A DNA stretch of 54,600 bases. It comes from Clostridium senegalense JC122 (lineage in GTDB: Bacteria > Bacillota > Clostridia > Clostridiales > Clostridiaceae). Each line of letters begins with the position of its first letter. The first letter of the stretch is position 1. Position numbers and translations under genes: made by a program. The notes beneath the pieces were generated by a model that searched no databases, was not told the origin of the DNA, and saw only the letters and a program-made list of their open reading frames with translations. The stretch spans positions 122,823-177,422 of the forward strand of contig NZ_HE611055.1 in assembly GCF_000285575.1 (NCBI RefSeq), in the 5' to 3' direction. Below are positions 9,155 through 17,588 of this stretch, in pieces.

Positions 9155-9517
9155 TTATTTCCCGTCTACAATTTTTGTAGCAATAATATCTGAGTCAAGA
9201 CCCAATATATTTTTAATAAGTACCTGATTAATTTTCACAGGTGCCTCAACTTCTTTATTTTTAATTTCTGTCATAACATCAAATATCTTATCTTTTGGAA
9301 TTGCTTTTGTTGTTCTTACACTAACAAGCGGTACATCACCATTATTTACTTTAATTAATGATGCAATTGTTCTTTTTGGGTCTTTTATTTCTTGTGCAAC
9401 ATAAGCCTCTCCTCTTTTACATAAAGCTCCACTTACATTTTTTATATCTTTTCCTTCTAAATCTACACATAATTCACATCCATTAGGGCAAATTATGCAG
9501 GTCATTTCTTTTTTCAT
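9155..9517 (-). CDS. DUF1667 protein with metal-binding cysteines
   Basis: A 120-aa protein of the DUF1667 family. The N-terminus has the cysteine set CIICPNGCELCVDL followed by GALCKRGEAYV, probably binding an iron-sulfur cluster or other metal. The second half is a small beta domain. The family is found almost only beside GlpA-like and pyridine-nucleotide flavin oxidoreductases, as here, where its start overlaps the stop of the preceding gene by one base (position 9517). It is likely the third component of one oxidoreductase complex, in the place GlpC takes in enteric systems. That role is inferred from context. Confidence 0.88.
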   Translation of the reverse strand: MKKEMTCIICPNGCELCVDLEGKDIKNVSGALCKRGEAYVAQEIKDPKRTIASLIKVNNGDVPLVSVRTTKAIPKDKIFDVMTEIKNKEVEAPVKINQVLIKNILGLDSDIIATKIVDGK

Positions 9518-10755
9518 TATACTGCCACCACCTTAATATCTTCTTTACCAATAATTTCTTCTTTTTTTAGTGTTATGTGTATCATCTCAGCTGGATTTAA
9601 TTTTTTAAGTTTTTTAACTTTAATAACGTTTTCACCTTGTTTAATTTCTATTGCTCCATCTCTTGAAGGTCTGCTTACTCTTAGAGAAATTTCTACATCC
9701 TTCTCACCACTTATTTTTTGAGGAACTACGTTATTAATAGTTATATCGCCTTTTATTGAAATCTTACTTTCTTTTTCTTTTTCATCTCTTATATATTTTG
9801 ATGCTGATTCTGCTAATTTTTCCCCTTCGTTAGATACAAAGTCAACTAGGTCGTGTACATGAAGTACATTACCAGCAGCATAAATTCCTTCAACATTAGT
9901 TTGTAAATTTTCATCTACAACTGGTCCTTTTGTTCTTTCATCAAGTTCTACTCCAGCTTTAAGAGATAACTCATTTTCCGGAATAAGACCAACTGATAAT
10001 ATTAATGTATCACATTCATATACCTTTTCTGAACCCTTTATAATTTGTCCTTTTTCATCTACTTTGCTTACAGTTACTGATTTTAATCTTTCTTTTCCTT
10101 TTATATTCGTTACTGTATGACTTAAATATAATGGAATGTCATAATCATTTAAGCATTGTTGTATATTTCTTGGAAGTCCACTTGGATATGGTAATTTTTC
10201 TATTACTGCAAGTACATTTGCACCTTCCAACGTAAGTCTTCTTGCCATTATAAGTCCTATATCTCCAGAACCTAATATTACTACTTTCTTTCCTACCATA
10301 ATATTTTTTAAATTCATGTAACTTTGTGCTACTCCTGCTGTAAATACACCTGCTGGTCTTGTTCCTGGTATACTGATTGCCCCTCTTGTTCTTTCTCTGC
10401 AACCCATTGATAGAATAACTACTTTAGCTTTATATTTTTTCAAACCATTTCTTGTCGCCGCTACAACTTCCTTATTATTAGTAAGGTTTATTACAGTAGC
10501 TTCTGTTTCTATTTCTATATTTGCTTTTTCTACTAATTCTACAAATCTATTTGCATATTCTGGTCCACTAAGTGCTTCATTAAACCTTACAAGACCAAAA
10601 CCATCATGAATACATTGTCTTAATATTCCACCAGGTTTTTTTTCCCTTTCTAATATTAAGATATCTTCTACCCCTTTTTCTTTTAGTTTTAAAGCTGCTG
10701 CAAGTCCCGCTGGTCCTGCTCCAATGATAATTGCATCTTTTAATATTGCTTCCAT
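9517..10755 (-). CDS. FAD/NAD-dependent oxidoreductase (GlpB-position partner)
   Basis: A 412-aa pyridine nucleotide-disulfide-type flavoprotein without a redox-disulfide motif. The FAD-binding GxGxxG is GAGPAGLAAA at about residues 12-21, and the NAD-binding motif GSGDIGLIMARR is at about 160. The second FAD motif is near 285-300 (EGIYAAGNV). The last 80 residues form an extra C-terminal domain. It sits between a GlpA-like flavoprotein and DUF1667 with one-base overlaps on both sides, indicating a translationally coupled complex. It probably passes electrons from the hydroxyacid or glycerol-3-phosphate dehydrogenase to NAD or a carrier. Confidence 0.9.
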   Translation of the reverse strand: MEAILKDAIIIGAGPAGLAAALKLKEKGVEDILILEREKKPGGILRQCIHDGFGLVRFNEALSGPEYANRFVELVEKANIEIETEATVINLTNNKEVVAATRNGLKKYKAKVVILSMGCRERTRGAISIPGTRPAGVFTAGVAQSYMNLKNIMVGKKVVILGSGDIGLIMARRLTLEGANVLAVIEKLPYPSGLPRNIQQCLNDYDIPLYLSHTVTNIKGKERLKSVTVSKVDEKGQIIKGSEKVYECDTLILSVGLIPENELSLKAGVELDERTKGPVVDENLQTNVEGIYAAGNVLHVHDLVDFVSNEGEKLAESASKYIRDEKEKESKISIKGDITINNVVPQKISGEKDVEISLRVSRPSRDGAIEIKQGENVIKVKKLKKLNPAEMIHITLKKEEIIGKEDIKVVAV

Positions 10756-12218
10756 TATCTCACCTTCCTTAAAAACATTTGTCCATTATCTCTTGAATAA
10801 GTTACTTCATCTACGTTTTTGTTTTTTTCTCTCATAATAATTTCTGCAATTCTAGTTTGACAATAACCGCCTTGGCATCTTCCCATCATAGCTCTTGTTC
10901 TATATTTAATTCCAGTTACTGTCTCTACTCCTAGTGGATTTTTAACAGCTTGCATTATTTCTGCTTTAGTAACTGTTTCACATCTACAAATAATTTCACC
11001 ATAATCTGGATTTTCCTTTATAAGCTCAGCTTGTTTTTCTTCACATTGCTCTGAAAATCTTACTATTCCTTTTCTTATAGGATTGAAATCTTTATTTTCC
11101 TTTAAAGCCTCTTTATTTTTTATTTTTTCAACTACACATCTTGCAATAGGTACAGCAGAAGTTAATCCTGGAGATTCAATTCCTACTAAATTAATTACAT
11201 TTGGTATTTCTTCTCTCTCTTCAATTACAAAATCTGCATATCCACCTTTTTCTTTACTAACTAATTTTGGTCTAATACCTGAGAAATTTCTAATGAAATG
11301 TTCTCTTTTTATTTGTGGTAATATCTTTTTCCCTTCTCTTACAAGCATGTCCATAACTTCTTCAGTTGCCGAATAGTTATCGTTTTCATCAATGTACTGA
11401 GCACTTGGTCCAATAAATACATTACCATGAATTGAAGGAGTAAGATGTATTCCAAGTCCACCTTCCTTCTTATTTGGAACTGGATATGCTGGTATTTCTA
11501 AATATTTTCCAGCTTTTTGATCTAAAATAAAGTATTCTCCTCTACATGGATATATTGTATAATCTGTAACACCAACCATTCTAGCTACTTTATCTGAATT
11601 TAATCCAGCACTATTAATTACCCATTTACTATAGTATGTTTCTTTACTTGTTGTAATTTCATAACATTCTTCTTTTCTTTCTATATTAGTTACTTCTCTT
11701 CCTAGATAAAAATCCACACCATTTTCACATGCATTTTCCGCTAATGCAATAGTATATATAAATGGATCTAAGATTCCTGTCATTGGAGAATATAACGCTG
11801 CTTTCCCCTCTACATTTGGTGCTAATTCTTTAATTCTTTTTTCAGAGACAATCTCTAATCCTGGCACACCATTTTTGTCTCCTTTTTCTTTTAATTCTTT
11901 TAATACCTCTATATCTTCGTCTGTAAAACCAGTTACTAATTTACCAGTTCTTTTAAAAGGTATGTTAAGTTCCTTTGCTACTTTATCAAATCCTAAATTA
12001 CCTTCTACACAAAATTTTGCCATAAGTGATCCCGGTCTATTATTAAAACCAGCATGAAGCACTCCACTGTTTCTACCACTTGTTTCACATACCACATCTA
12101 ACTCTTTTTCTAATACTCCTACCTTTAATTCATACCTTGAAAGTTCTCTTGCAATTGCACTACCAACTACTCCTGATCCAATAACCATCACATCATATTG
12201 TTTTTTTGTCACTTTCAT
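10755..12218 (-). CDS. GlpA/LhgO-like FAD oxidoreductase with C-terminal BFD domain
   Basis: Flavoprotein of the DAO superfamily, about 487 aa, first gene of the three-gene oxidoreductase operon. The FAD motif VIGSGVVGSAIARELS lies at about residues 12-27, followed by the RNSGVLHAGFN segment typical of GlpA/L-2-hydroxyglutarate oxidases. The C-terminal 55 residues are a BFD [2Fe-2S] domain (CRCETVT and GRCQGGYC). The family oxidises sn-glycerol-3-phosphate or 2-hydroxyacids; lack of glpK/glpF nearby and the carboxylate-type transporter make a hydroxyacid equally possible. ATG 12218 is preferred over GTG 12221 because AGGA lies 7 bases upstream. Confidence 0.9.
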   Translation of the reverse strand: MKVTKKQYDVMVIGSGVVGSAIARELSRYELKVGVLEKELDVVCETSGRNSGVLHAGFNNRPGSLMAKFCVEGNLGFDKVAKELNIPFKRTGKLVTGFTDEDIEVLKELKEKGDKNGVPGLEIVSEKRIKELAPNVEGKAALYSPMTGILDPFIYTIALAENACENGVDFYLGREVTNIERKEECYEITTSKETYYSKWVINSAGLNSDKVARMVGVTDYTIYPCRGEYFILDQKAGKYLEIPAYPVPNKKEGGLGIHLTPSIHGNVFIGPSAQYIDENDNYSATEEVMDMLVREGKKILPQIKREHFIRNFSGIRPKLVSKEKGGYADFVIEEREEIPNVINLVGIESPGLTSAVPIARCVVEKIKNKEALKENKDFNPIRKGIVRFSEQCEEKQAELIKENPDYGEIICRCETVTKAEIMQAVKNPLGVETVTGIKYRTRAMMGRCQGGYCQTRIAEIIMREKNKNVDEVTYSRDNGQMFLRKVR

Positions 12219-12248
12219 CACCTCTTCCTATAGTCTTGAAACTTTATC

Positions 12249-12278
12249 ATGCTATATAGCTTAAAGTTTATATAGCAT
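12249..12278. promoter_or_regulatory. Inverted repeat before the oxidoreductase operon
   Basis: ATGCTATATA (12249-12258) and TATATAGCAT (12269-12278) form a 10-bp dyad 31 bases upstream of the first oxidoreductase gene. It is a candidate operator or leader hairpin. Confidence 0.4.
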
Positions 12279-12486
12279 AAACCTAGAAAACTAGATTTAA
12301 ATTTGTTTCACTATATGTTCCCTCAAAATTAAAAATTAAGTTTAATTAGTATACTGAATTAACTTAATTTAATTTTAATCATTTCCGAATATTTTGTCAA
12401 TTAAAATTCAAAATATTTAATCAATTTTCTTTTTTATATAGTTTTATATACAATATAGTTTATTTTTCTATTTTAATTGACAAAAA

Positions 12487-12519
12487 AACCCTCAGGTATC
12501 TTATCTATTCCTAAAGGTT
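12487..12519 (-). terminator. Terminator or attenuator upstream of the oxidoreductase operon
   Basis: On the minus strand, AACCTTTAGG pairs with CCTGAGGGTT (two G-U pairs) across a 13-base loop and is followed directly by seven T. It lies 270 bases beyond the MazG-like gene and 270 bases before the oxidoreductase operon, so it may end the former or act as a leader attenuator of the latter. The rest of 12219-12788 holds a copy of the dispersed repeat and a partial copy near 12295-12316, with no gene. Confidence 0.6.
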
Positions 12520-12683
12520 TTAGATTTATAATAAACTTTTGCATTTAACTTATTTATGATTTTATTACAATAAATGTATTTAAAATATAGGTTCCAAGTT
12601 GATTTTTTTCCATCTCAAAACTTTAATAACCAAAATAGTGAGACATTCCTTAAATCACTTAGAACCCAACACTGTATCTTGCG

Positions 12684-12732
12684 TAAAAATATTTCAAGGT
12701 TATTAAATAAATTTGAACTTGTTTCTCTATAC
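12684..12732 (-). repeat. Dispersed intergenic repeat, copy 1
   Basis: Shares the core TTATTAAATAAATTTGAA and the end CTTGTTTCTCTATA (plus-strand reading) with copies at 14525, 19547 and 21000. It lies downstream of the MazG-like gene. Confidence 0.65.
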
Positions 12733-12788
12733 ATATAAATTAAAGTGATTTTTTTGACAAAGACTCACTTTTCACATATTGATTTAAG

Positions 12789-13106
12789 TTATTTTTTAGA
12801 TTTTTCCTCCCACTTATTTATTTTTTTTAAGTATAAATTTCTTACAAAATTATTATCTAAATTTCCATCACTTACATGACTTATCAAAGAACTAGCCACT
12901 ATAATAACATCTAAACATTCTTCAATAACATCTTCTCTACCTTTTTTCTTATATCCACATCCACAAGCATTACAATAGCTTAAAATTGCCTCTGACACCT
13001 CTCCAACTTCTTCTGAAAGTTTAAGTGCTCTTTCTACTAAAGTTTTCTTATCTAGTTTCGTAAGTTCTTCTATCTTTTCAAAGTTCAAGTTTATTGTTTT
13101 TTCCAT
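12789..13106 (-). CDS. MazG-like nucleotide pyrophosphohydrolase family protein
   Basis: A 105-aa all-alpha protein of the MazG/all-alpha NTP-PPase superfamily. The Mg-binding acidic pattern is visible as LSEEVGEVSEAI (about residues 30-41) and EDVIEECLDVIIVA (about 58-71). A CNACGCGYKKKGR insert between the two helices contains three cysteines and may bind a metal. Relatives hydrolyse non-canonical or excess nucleoside triphosphates. The gene is monocistronic on the minus strand with GGGAGG upstream of ATG 13106. Confidence 0.8.
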   Translation of the reverse strand: MEKTINLNFEKIEELTKLDKKTLVERALKLSEEVGEVSEAILSYCNACGCGYKKKGREDVIEECLDVIIVASSLISHVSDGNLDNNFVRNLYLKKINKWEEKSKK

Positions 13107-13210
13107 AATAACCTCCCATTAAAGTAATAATTGTGATTTAATTTTAACATAAAATCAAATCACAATTATTTATATTTACGATAGACCGCACACTACTTAT
13201 ACATAAAAAA

Positions 13211-13252
13211 GCTAATGCAAAACTAACTTTCTTCAATTAGTTTTGCACTAGC
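13211..13252. terminator. Terminator of rsgA
   Basis: A 16-base inverted repeat (13211-13226 with 13237-13252, one mismatch) has AAAAAA on the left flank and TTTTT on the right, so it works on either strand. It lies just past the rsgA stop. Confidence 0.85.
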
Positions 13253-13273
13253 TCCTTTTTAAACTATATAATC

Positions 13274-14350
13274 TTATCTTGTATTTCTTAATTTATTTTT
13301 TTTATTATTTTTTAATTCAGATTTACTTTTAAATATTAAATTATTTTTTCGTTTTTTCAGTTCTTTTCCTTTTGTATTGTTATATTCTAATTCTTTTTGA
13401 AGCTTTTTATAACTTTCAAATCTACTTTCATCTAAAGTTCCATTTTCTATAGCCTCTCTAATTGCACATTTAGGTTCATTCTTATGAGTACAATTTGAAA
13501 ATTTGCACATTGCAATTAATCCTTCTATGTCGCTAAAAGATCTATTTAAATCTGCTGACACTACTCCAAGTTCTCTCATCCCAGGAGTATCTATTATTAT
13601 TCCCCCATTTGGTATTATTAGCATTTGTCTATATGTTGTAGTGTGTTTTCCTCTATCATTTTCATCAACTTCATTAGTTTTTAATTCATCAATTCCTATA
13701 ATTTTATTTATAAGTGTGGATTTACCTACCCCTGATGAACCTATAAAAGCTATTGTTTTACCATTTTCAATATAAGATTTTATAGTTTTATACCCATCTT
13801 CATTAATGCTATTTGTAACTAATATATCGCATTTATCAACTACTGATTTAATTTGCATAATTTTATTTTCCAAGTCATCACACAAATCAGACTTAGTTAA
13901 TACAATAACAGGCTCTGCACCACTATTCCATGCAGTAACTACATATCTTTCTAATTTTCTAAGGTTAAAATCATTGTTTAATGCCATACAAATAAATATT
14001 TTATCTATGTTGGCCGCTACTATTTGTGCATCGTATGATGTTCCAGCTATTTTTCTTTCAAAATAACTTTTCCTTTTTAATACATGATGTATTATTCCAT
14101 TTCCACAGCTATCATTTTTCCTATCTACTAGAACCCAATCTCCTACTACTGGATAATCAGCATTGTCAAAGGATGAATAGGAAAATTTTCCAGAAACTTT
14201 CGCCTTAATTTCACCTTCTTCAGTAATAACTTTATATACATTCTTATGCTGAACAGAAATTCTTCCAATATATAAATTTTTATCATATGTTTTAGCTTCA
14301 CTTATATATTTTTCATTTAATTCTATATCTTTTAAACTTACAATATTCAT
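13274..14350 (-). CDS. rsgA: Ribosome small subunit-dependent GTPase RsgA
   Basis: Circularly permuted GTPase that assists late maturation of the 30S subunit. Order of motifs: N-terminal OB-fold (about residues 25-100), G4 LTKSD (about 150), G1 GSSGVGKST (about 204), G3 DTPGMREL (about 255), then the zinc knuckle CKFSNCTH...KCAI (about 283-298). At 358 aa it is longer than the usual 290-300, with an N-terminal extension and a very basic C-terminal tail. Paralogous longer RsgA forms occur in clostridia. GGAGG lies 7 bases before ATG 14350 but can pair with an upstream CCTCC, and a short leader ORF precedes it. Confidence 0.95.
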   Translation of the reverse strand: MNIVSLKDIELNEKYISEAKTYDKNLYIGRISVQHKNVYKVITEEGEIKAKVSGKFSYSSFDNADYPVVGDWVLVDRKNDSCGNGIIHHVLKRKSYFERKIAGTSYDAQIVAANIDKIFICMALNNDFNLRKLERYVVTAWNSGAEPVIVLTKSDLCDDLENKIMQIKSVVDKCDILVTNSINEDGYKTIKSYIENGKTIAFIGSSGVGKSTLINKIIGIDELKTNEVDENDRGKHTTTYRQMLIIPNGGIIIDTPGMRELGVVSADLNRSFSDIEGLIAMCKFSNCTHKNEPKCAIREAIENGTLDESRFESYKKLQKELEYNNTKGKELKKRKNNLIFKSKSELKNNKKNKLRNTR

Positions 14351-14354
14351 TTTT

Positions 14355-14379
14355 TATCCTCCATAATTTAGGAGGTATA
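14355..14379 (-). promoter_or_regulatory. Hairpin masking the rsgA ribosome binding site
   Basis: In the minus-strand RNA, ACCTCC pairs with the GGAGG of rsgA (14358-14362 with 14371-14375 in plus coordinates), extended by a TAT/ATA pair past a one-base bulge. It lies directly after the stop of the leader ORF, so translation of that ORF could influence access to the site. This is inference from base pairing. Confidence 0.45.
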
Positions 14380-14385
14380 ATCTTA

Positions 14386-14457
14386 TTAATCAGACATATC
14401 CTCCCCTTTAATTAAAACTTTTAAATTTAAGTTGTTCATTCTTTTCATCATAAACAT
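14386..14457 (-). CDS. Possible 23-aa leader peptide upstream of rsgA
   Basis: Short frame MFMMKRMNNLNL...EDMSD with AAAGGA 4 bases before ATG 14457; it stops 7 bases before the hairpin that covers the rsgA ribosome binding site. It may be a regulatory leader peptide or simply chance. The 450 bases between rsgA and the Nudix gene otherwise hold only the dispersed repeat at 14525-14580. Confidence 0.3.
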   Translation of the reverse strand: MFMMKRMNNLNLKVLIKGEDMSD

Positions 14458-14524
14458 CACGTCCTTTCAACAAGATTTAATTTTTTATTTATAAAGTATA
14501 TTTTTAAATAGCAATTTATTTTGT

Positions 14525-14580
14525 ATAAAAGTATTTTAAAGTTATTAAATAAAATTAAATTTTAATTTGCTTCTCTATAT
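14525..14580 (-). repeat. Dispersed intergenic repeat, copy 2
   Basis: Carries GTATTTTAAAGTTATTAAAT and ends TTGCTTCTCTATAT on the plus strand, matching the other copies with a few changes. Located 230 bases downstream of the Nudix gene. Confidence 0.6.
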
Positions 14581-14808
14581 TAATAATATTCTTTTATAAA
14601 TGTTTTGTATATATTATTCATATATTCAATAAATTAACTTTTTGAAAACAATAAATTCTATTAAAAAGTACACACTTTATACTATTAAACTATAGGTTTT
14701 TAAGACAATTTCAAGATTAACATTATATTAACAATTGACAACTTATTTTAGGTGAAATTTAATAGTAATTTATTCTGAGTTGTAATAATTATTATTTTTT
14801 ATTTACTT

Positions 14809-15291
14809 TTAAATATACCTTTCACCTTTAACACTATAAACTGGTTTAGTTTCATATGCCCTATATATAACTTTGCCATCAAACTCTAGCATATCTCTTG
14901 CTCTATCTTTTAAATTTTCATTTTCTATGATTTGTAAAACATTTTCTTTTTCAAACCAACCTACCTCTATGCTTTCATCACTTGTATGTAAATCTCCTCC
15001 TACATACCTACCAATAAAATCTAATATAACCTTTGTAGGAGTGTAACTTACACCATCCCACCCCATATAACTTTGAACATTTGAATATACACCAACTAAA
15101 CTTTCAATATTTGTAATAGCACCTGACTCTTCTTCTATTTCTCTTTTTAGAGCCTCTATCAAATCCTCGCCATTTTCAACTTGTCCACCTGGAAATTCCC
15201 ATCCCCCCCTTGGATTTTTTACTAAAAGTATTTTTTCATCATCATTAGTTATTAGTCCAGCAACAGCAACAATATGTGTTGGAAAGTTCAT
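14809..15291 (-). CDS. Nudix hydrolase
   Basis: A 160-aa Nudix-fold pyrophosphatase. The Nudix box is complete: GGQVENGEDLIEALKREIEE followed by ESGA, i.e. G-x5-E-x7-REIEEESG. These enzymes hydrolyse nucleoside diphosphates linked to another moiety; the substrate is not set by sequence. The start is placed at ATG 15291 because GGAGG lies 8 bases upstream; the earlier in-frame ATG at 15306 overlaps the ribosome binding site itself. Monocistronic on the minus strand. Confidence 0.9.
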   Translation of the reverse strand: MNFPTHIVAVAGLITNDDEKILLVKNPRGGWEFPGGQVENGEDLIEALKREIEEESGAITNIESLVGVYSNVQSYMGWDGVSYTPTKVILDFIGRYVGGDLHTSDESIEVGWFEKENVLQIIENENLKDRARDMLEFDGKVIYRAYETKPVYSVKGERYI

Positions 15292-15454
15292 TTCATAATC
15301 CTCCATATTTTTATTTATTTTACATTATTATACACATATTTATCCACTTTTTTTGTAGAAATTTGTACTCTCTATTGCAACTTTTATTATTCTTTATATA
15401 AAATTATTTTATTTTTTACATTTTACTTAATATCTTAATCATATTCTAAACAGT

Positions 15455-15498
15455 ATAAAAAATAGCTAGAAAAATATATTTTCTCTAGCTATTTTTAT
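15455..15498 (-). terminator. Terminator of chemoreceptor 1
   Basis: ATAAAAAATAGCTAGA (15455-15470) pairs with TCTAGCTATTTTTAT (15484-15498). It lies 48 bases past the stop of the chemoreceptor gene, and its sequence resembles the terminator of the second chemoreceptor. Confidence 0.8.
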
Positions 15499-15545
15499 AT
15501 CGTTTATCCCTCATACAAATTTTATTTATGATTTATTATATTTTG

Positions 15546-17264
15546 CTAATCTAACTTAAATTGTTCTACTACCTTTATTAACTTTAATGCTACTTCTGAA
15601 TTTTTATTAGTTTCAACAGATATTCTATCATTTTGGTTATTTACCATTGAAATACTTTCAGCTATTTCAGTGGAAGAAGCTGAAACTTGTGCTACTGACG
15701 TTGACACTTCTTCCATACTTCTAGCTATTTCTTCCACAGAATATGAAACTTCTTCTGATGATTTAACAAAAACTTCCACCAACTCTCTTATAGTATCCCC
15801 ATCTTTTGTATACTCAACACTAGTATTTATTAGTTCAGTATAATCTTTTAACACCTGTTTTTCTATAAATGTTAAAACATCTGTAGAAGATGTTGAAAGA
15901 TCTTCTACTGCAACTAATACTTTACTAACATTTTCTTGTATTTCAGCAACAGCATGAGATGATTCTTCTGCTAATTTACGAACTTCTTCTGCAACAACAG
16001 CAAATCCTTTTCCATGTTCTCCTGCACGAGCAGCCTCTATAGCTGCATTTAATGCTAAAAGGTTTGTTTGTTCAGATATACTCAAAATAGTATTTGACAT
16101 ATCTAAAATGTTTTGAACTACCTTGGAATTTTCTATAGCTTCTCCAAGCTTTTCTTTTGATAACTTGTATATTTTTTCTGCATTTTCTTTTGATTTAGAA
16201 GAATTTTTATTTATACTCTCTGCTTTTTTTTGTATATTTGCAACTATACTTAATCCTTCCTTCGCTTTACTAGTAGAATCATCTGAATTTGATTTAACAG
16301 TACTTGCCATAGCTGTTACTTCTTGTACTGCCGCTGATGATTGTTCCATTCCTGCAGATATTTCTTCAGTAGCCGCTGATACCTGTTGTACCTGAGCATA
16401 AACATCACTAAACATATCACCAGTAATTCTAACATTTTCTTCTATACTTTCACTTTCACTACGAACAGATATCATAGAATTTTTCAATTTATTAACTGCA
16501 TTATTAATAGCATTTATAGTTTGTCCTATTTCATCATCTGAGTAGGACTTAATTTTTATGCTTAAATCACCTTCTGCTAATTTTTCTGTAGCCTTTACCA
16601 CTTCTTTCATTTGATCTTTAATACTTTTTAAAATCAAGTATGTAAATATAACTCCTAAAATTACTCCTAATGCAGATAAACTCATAGTTAAGTTTCTAAG
16701 TTTTTTCATACTAGCATTAGCTTCTGTTGCTGCTATCTTACTCATATCCTCTATTGAAGTAATAGCTTTTCCTACATCTTCCTTCCACTTATTACTTGGT
16801 TCCTCTAGTGAAATTATAATTTTTTCTAATTCAGCTGAACTTACATTTGTTCTCATTCCTTCTTCAACTGCTTTATTTATTGCTATTATGGCTGTTTCTC
16901 CATCTTTTTTAACTTCTTCCATAATAGTTTTTCCTTTTTCAGTCTCCATGATACTTATAAGTTCATTTTCTGATTCTATATACTTACTTATATTCTCATC
17001 GATGTTTTTCTTTTGTTCATTCATGTAATCCATATTTTTACTAACACATAAATTTCTTATAGCTAATCCAATATTATTTATATCCCCTCTCATGTCTGTA
17101 GCAATATTTTGTTTTTTACTATTTACATCTACTATAAGATGTAATGATTTATCTACACCTTTTAGTTTTAAGATAACGGTACTAGATATTAGAGCCATTA
17201 AAATTATAACTACTCCAAATCCTAATATAAGTTTGTTAGATAATTTGACTTTTTTTAAATTCAT
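15546..17264 (-). CDS. Methyl-accepting chemotaxis protein 1
   Basis: Membrane chemoreceptor, 572 aa. TM1 is at about residues 12-33, followed by an extracellular four-helix-bundle sensor (about 35-190), TM2 (about 193-213), HAMP (about 214-268, with AEGDLSIKI) and a cytoplasmic signalling coiled coil. The hairpin tip is [20 protein letters not shown]. It controls CheA kinase activity through CheW. No che or flagellar genes are in the window. A close paralogue of identical length lies directly upstream (17589-19307), and the signalling halves are nearly the same while the sensor halves have diverged. GGAGG precedes ATG 17264. Confidence 0.95.
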   Translation of the reverse strand: MNLKKVKLSNKLILGFGVVIILMALISSTVILKLKGVDKSLHLIVDVNSKKQNIATDMRGDINNIGLAIRNLCVSKNMDYMNEQKKNIDENISKYIESENELISIMETEKGKTIMEEVKKDGETAIIAINKAVEEGMRTNVSSAELEKIIISLEEPSNKWKEDVGKAITSIEDMSKIAATEANASMKKLRNLTMSLSALGVILGVIFTYLILKSIKDQMKEVVKATEKLAEGDLSIKIKSYSDDEIGQTINAINNAVNKLKNSMISVRSESESIEENVRITGDMFSDVYAQVQQVSAATEEISAGMEQSSAAVQEVTAMASTVKSNSDDSTSKAKEGLSIVANIQKKAESINKNSSKSKENAEKIYKLSKEKLGEAIENSKVVQNILDMSNTILSISEQTNLLALNAAIEAARAGEHGKGFAVVAEEVRKLAEESSHAVAEIQENVSKVLVAVEDLSTSSTDVLTFIEKQVLKDYTELINTSVEYTKDGDTIRELVEVFVKSSEEVSYSVEEIARSMEEVSTSVAQVSASSTEIAESISMVNNQNDRISVETNKNSEVALKLIKVVEQFKLD

Positions 17265-17517
17265 AATTTTCCTCCTGTGTTTAAGAGATTACAAGTAAAA
17301 TAAGAGTTTTTAATGCCCTCTTTATTACACATAATCAAAATCTTATAATACTTAATTAAAATGCATACTTATTAATTACTCTACATTTCAACCATTATTT
17401 TACTTATAATCTCTAAATTACTTCTTTACCTATGTATAATATTTTCGTTGTCAAATTATAAATCTTAATATACTTATAAATATATAAGTAATTTATATAA
17501 GTATTTTATTGTAAAAT

Positions 17518-17560
17518 AAAAATAGCTAAGAAATATAAATTATATTTCTTAACTATTTTA
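17518..17560 (-). terminator. Terminator of chemoreceptor 2
   Basis: AAATAGCTAAGAAATATAA can fold against TTATATTTCTTAACTATTTT, 29 bases past the gene. Its layout matches the terminator after chemoreceptor 1. Confidence 0.75.
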
Positions 17561-17588
17561 AAGTTACTAAATAACTTTATTCTCTATG

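Noticed and set aside
12222-12788. Hidden gene in the 560-base gap before the oxidoreductase operon
   Set aside because: All six frames are full of stops; only the terminator-like hairpin, a dyad and repeat copies were found.
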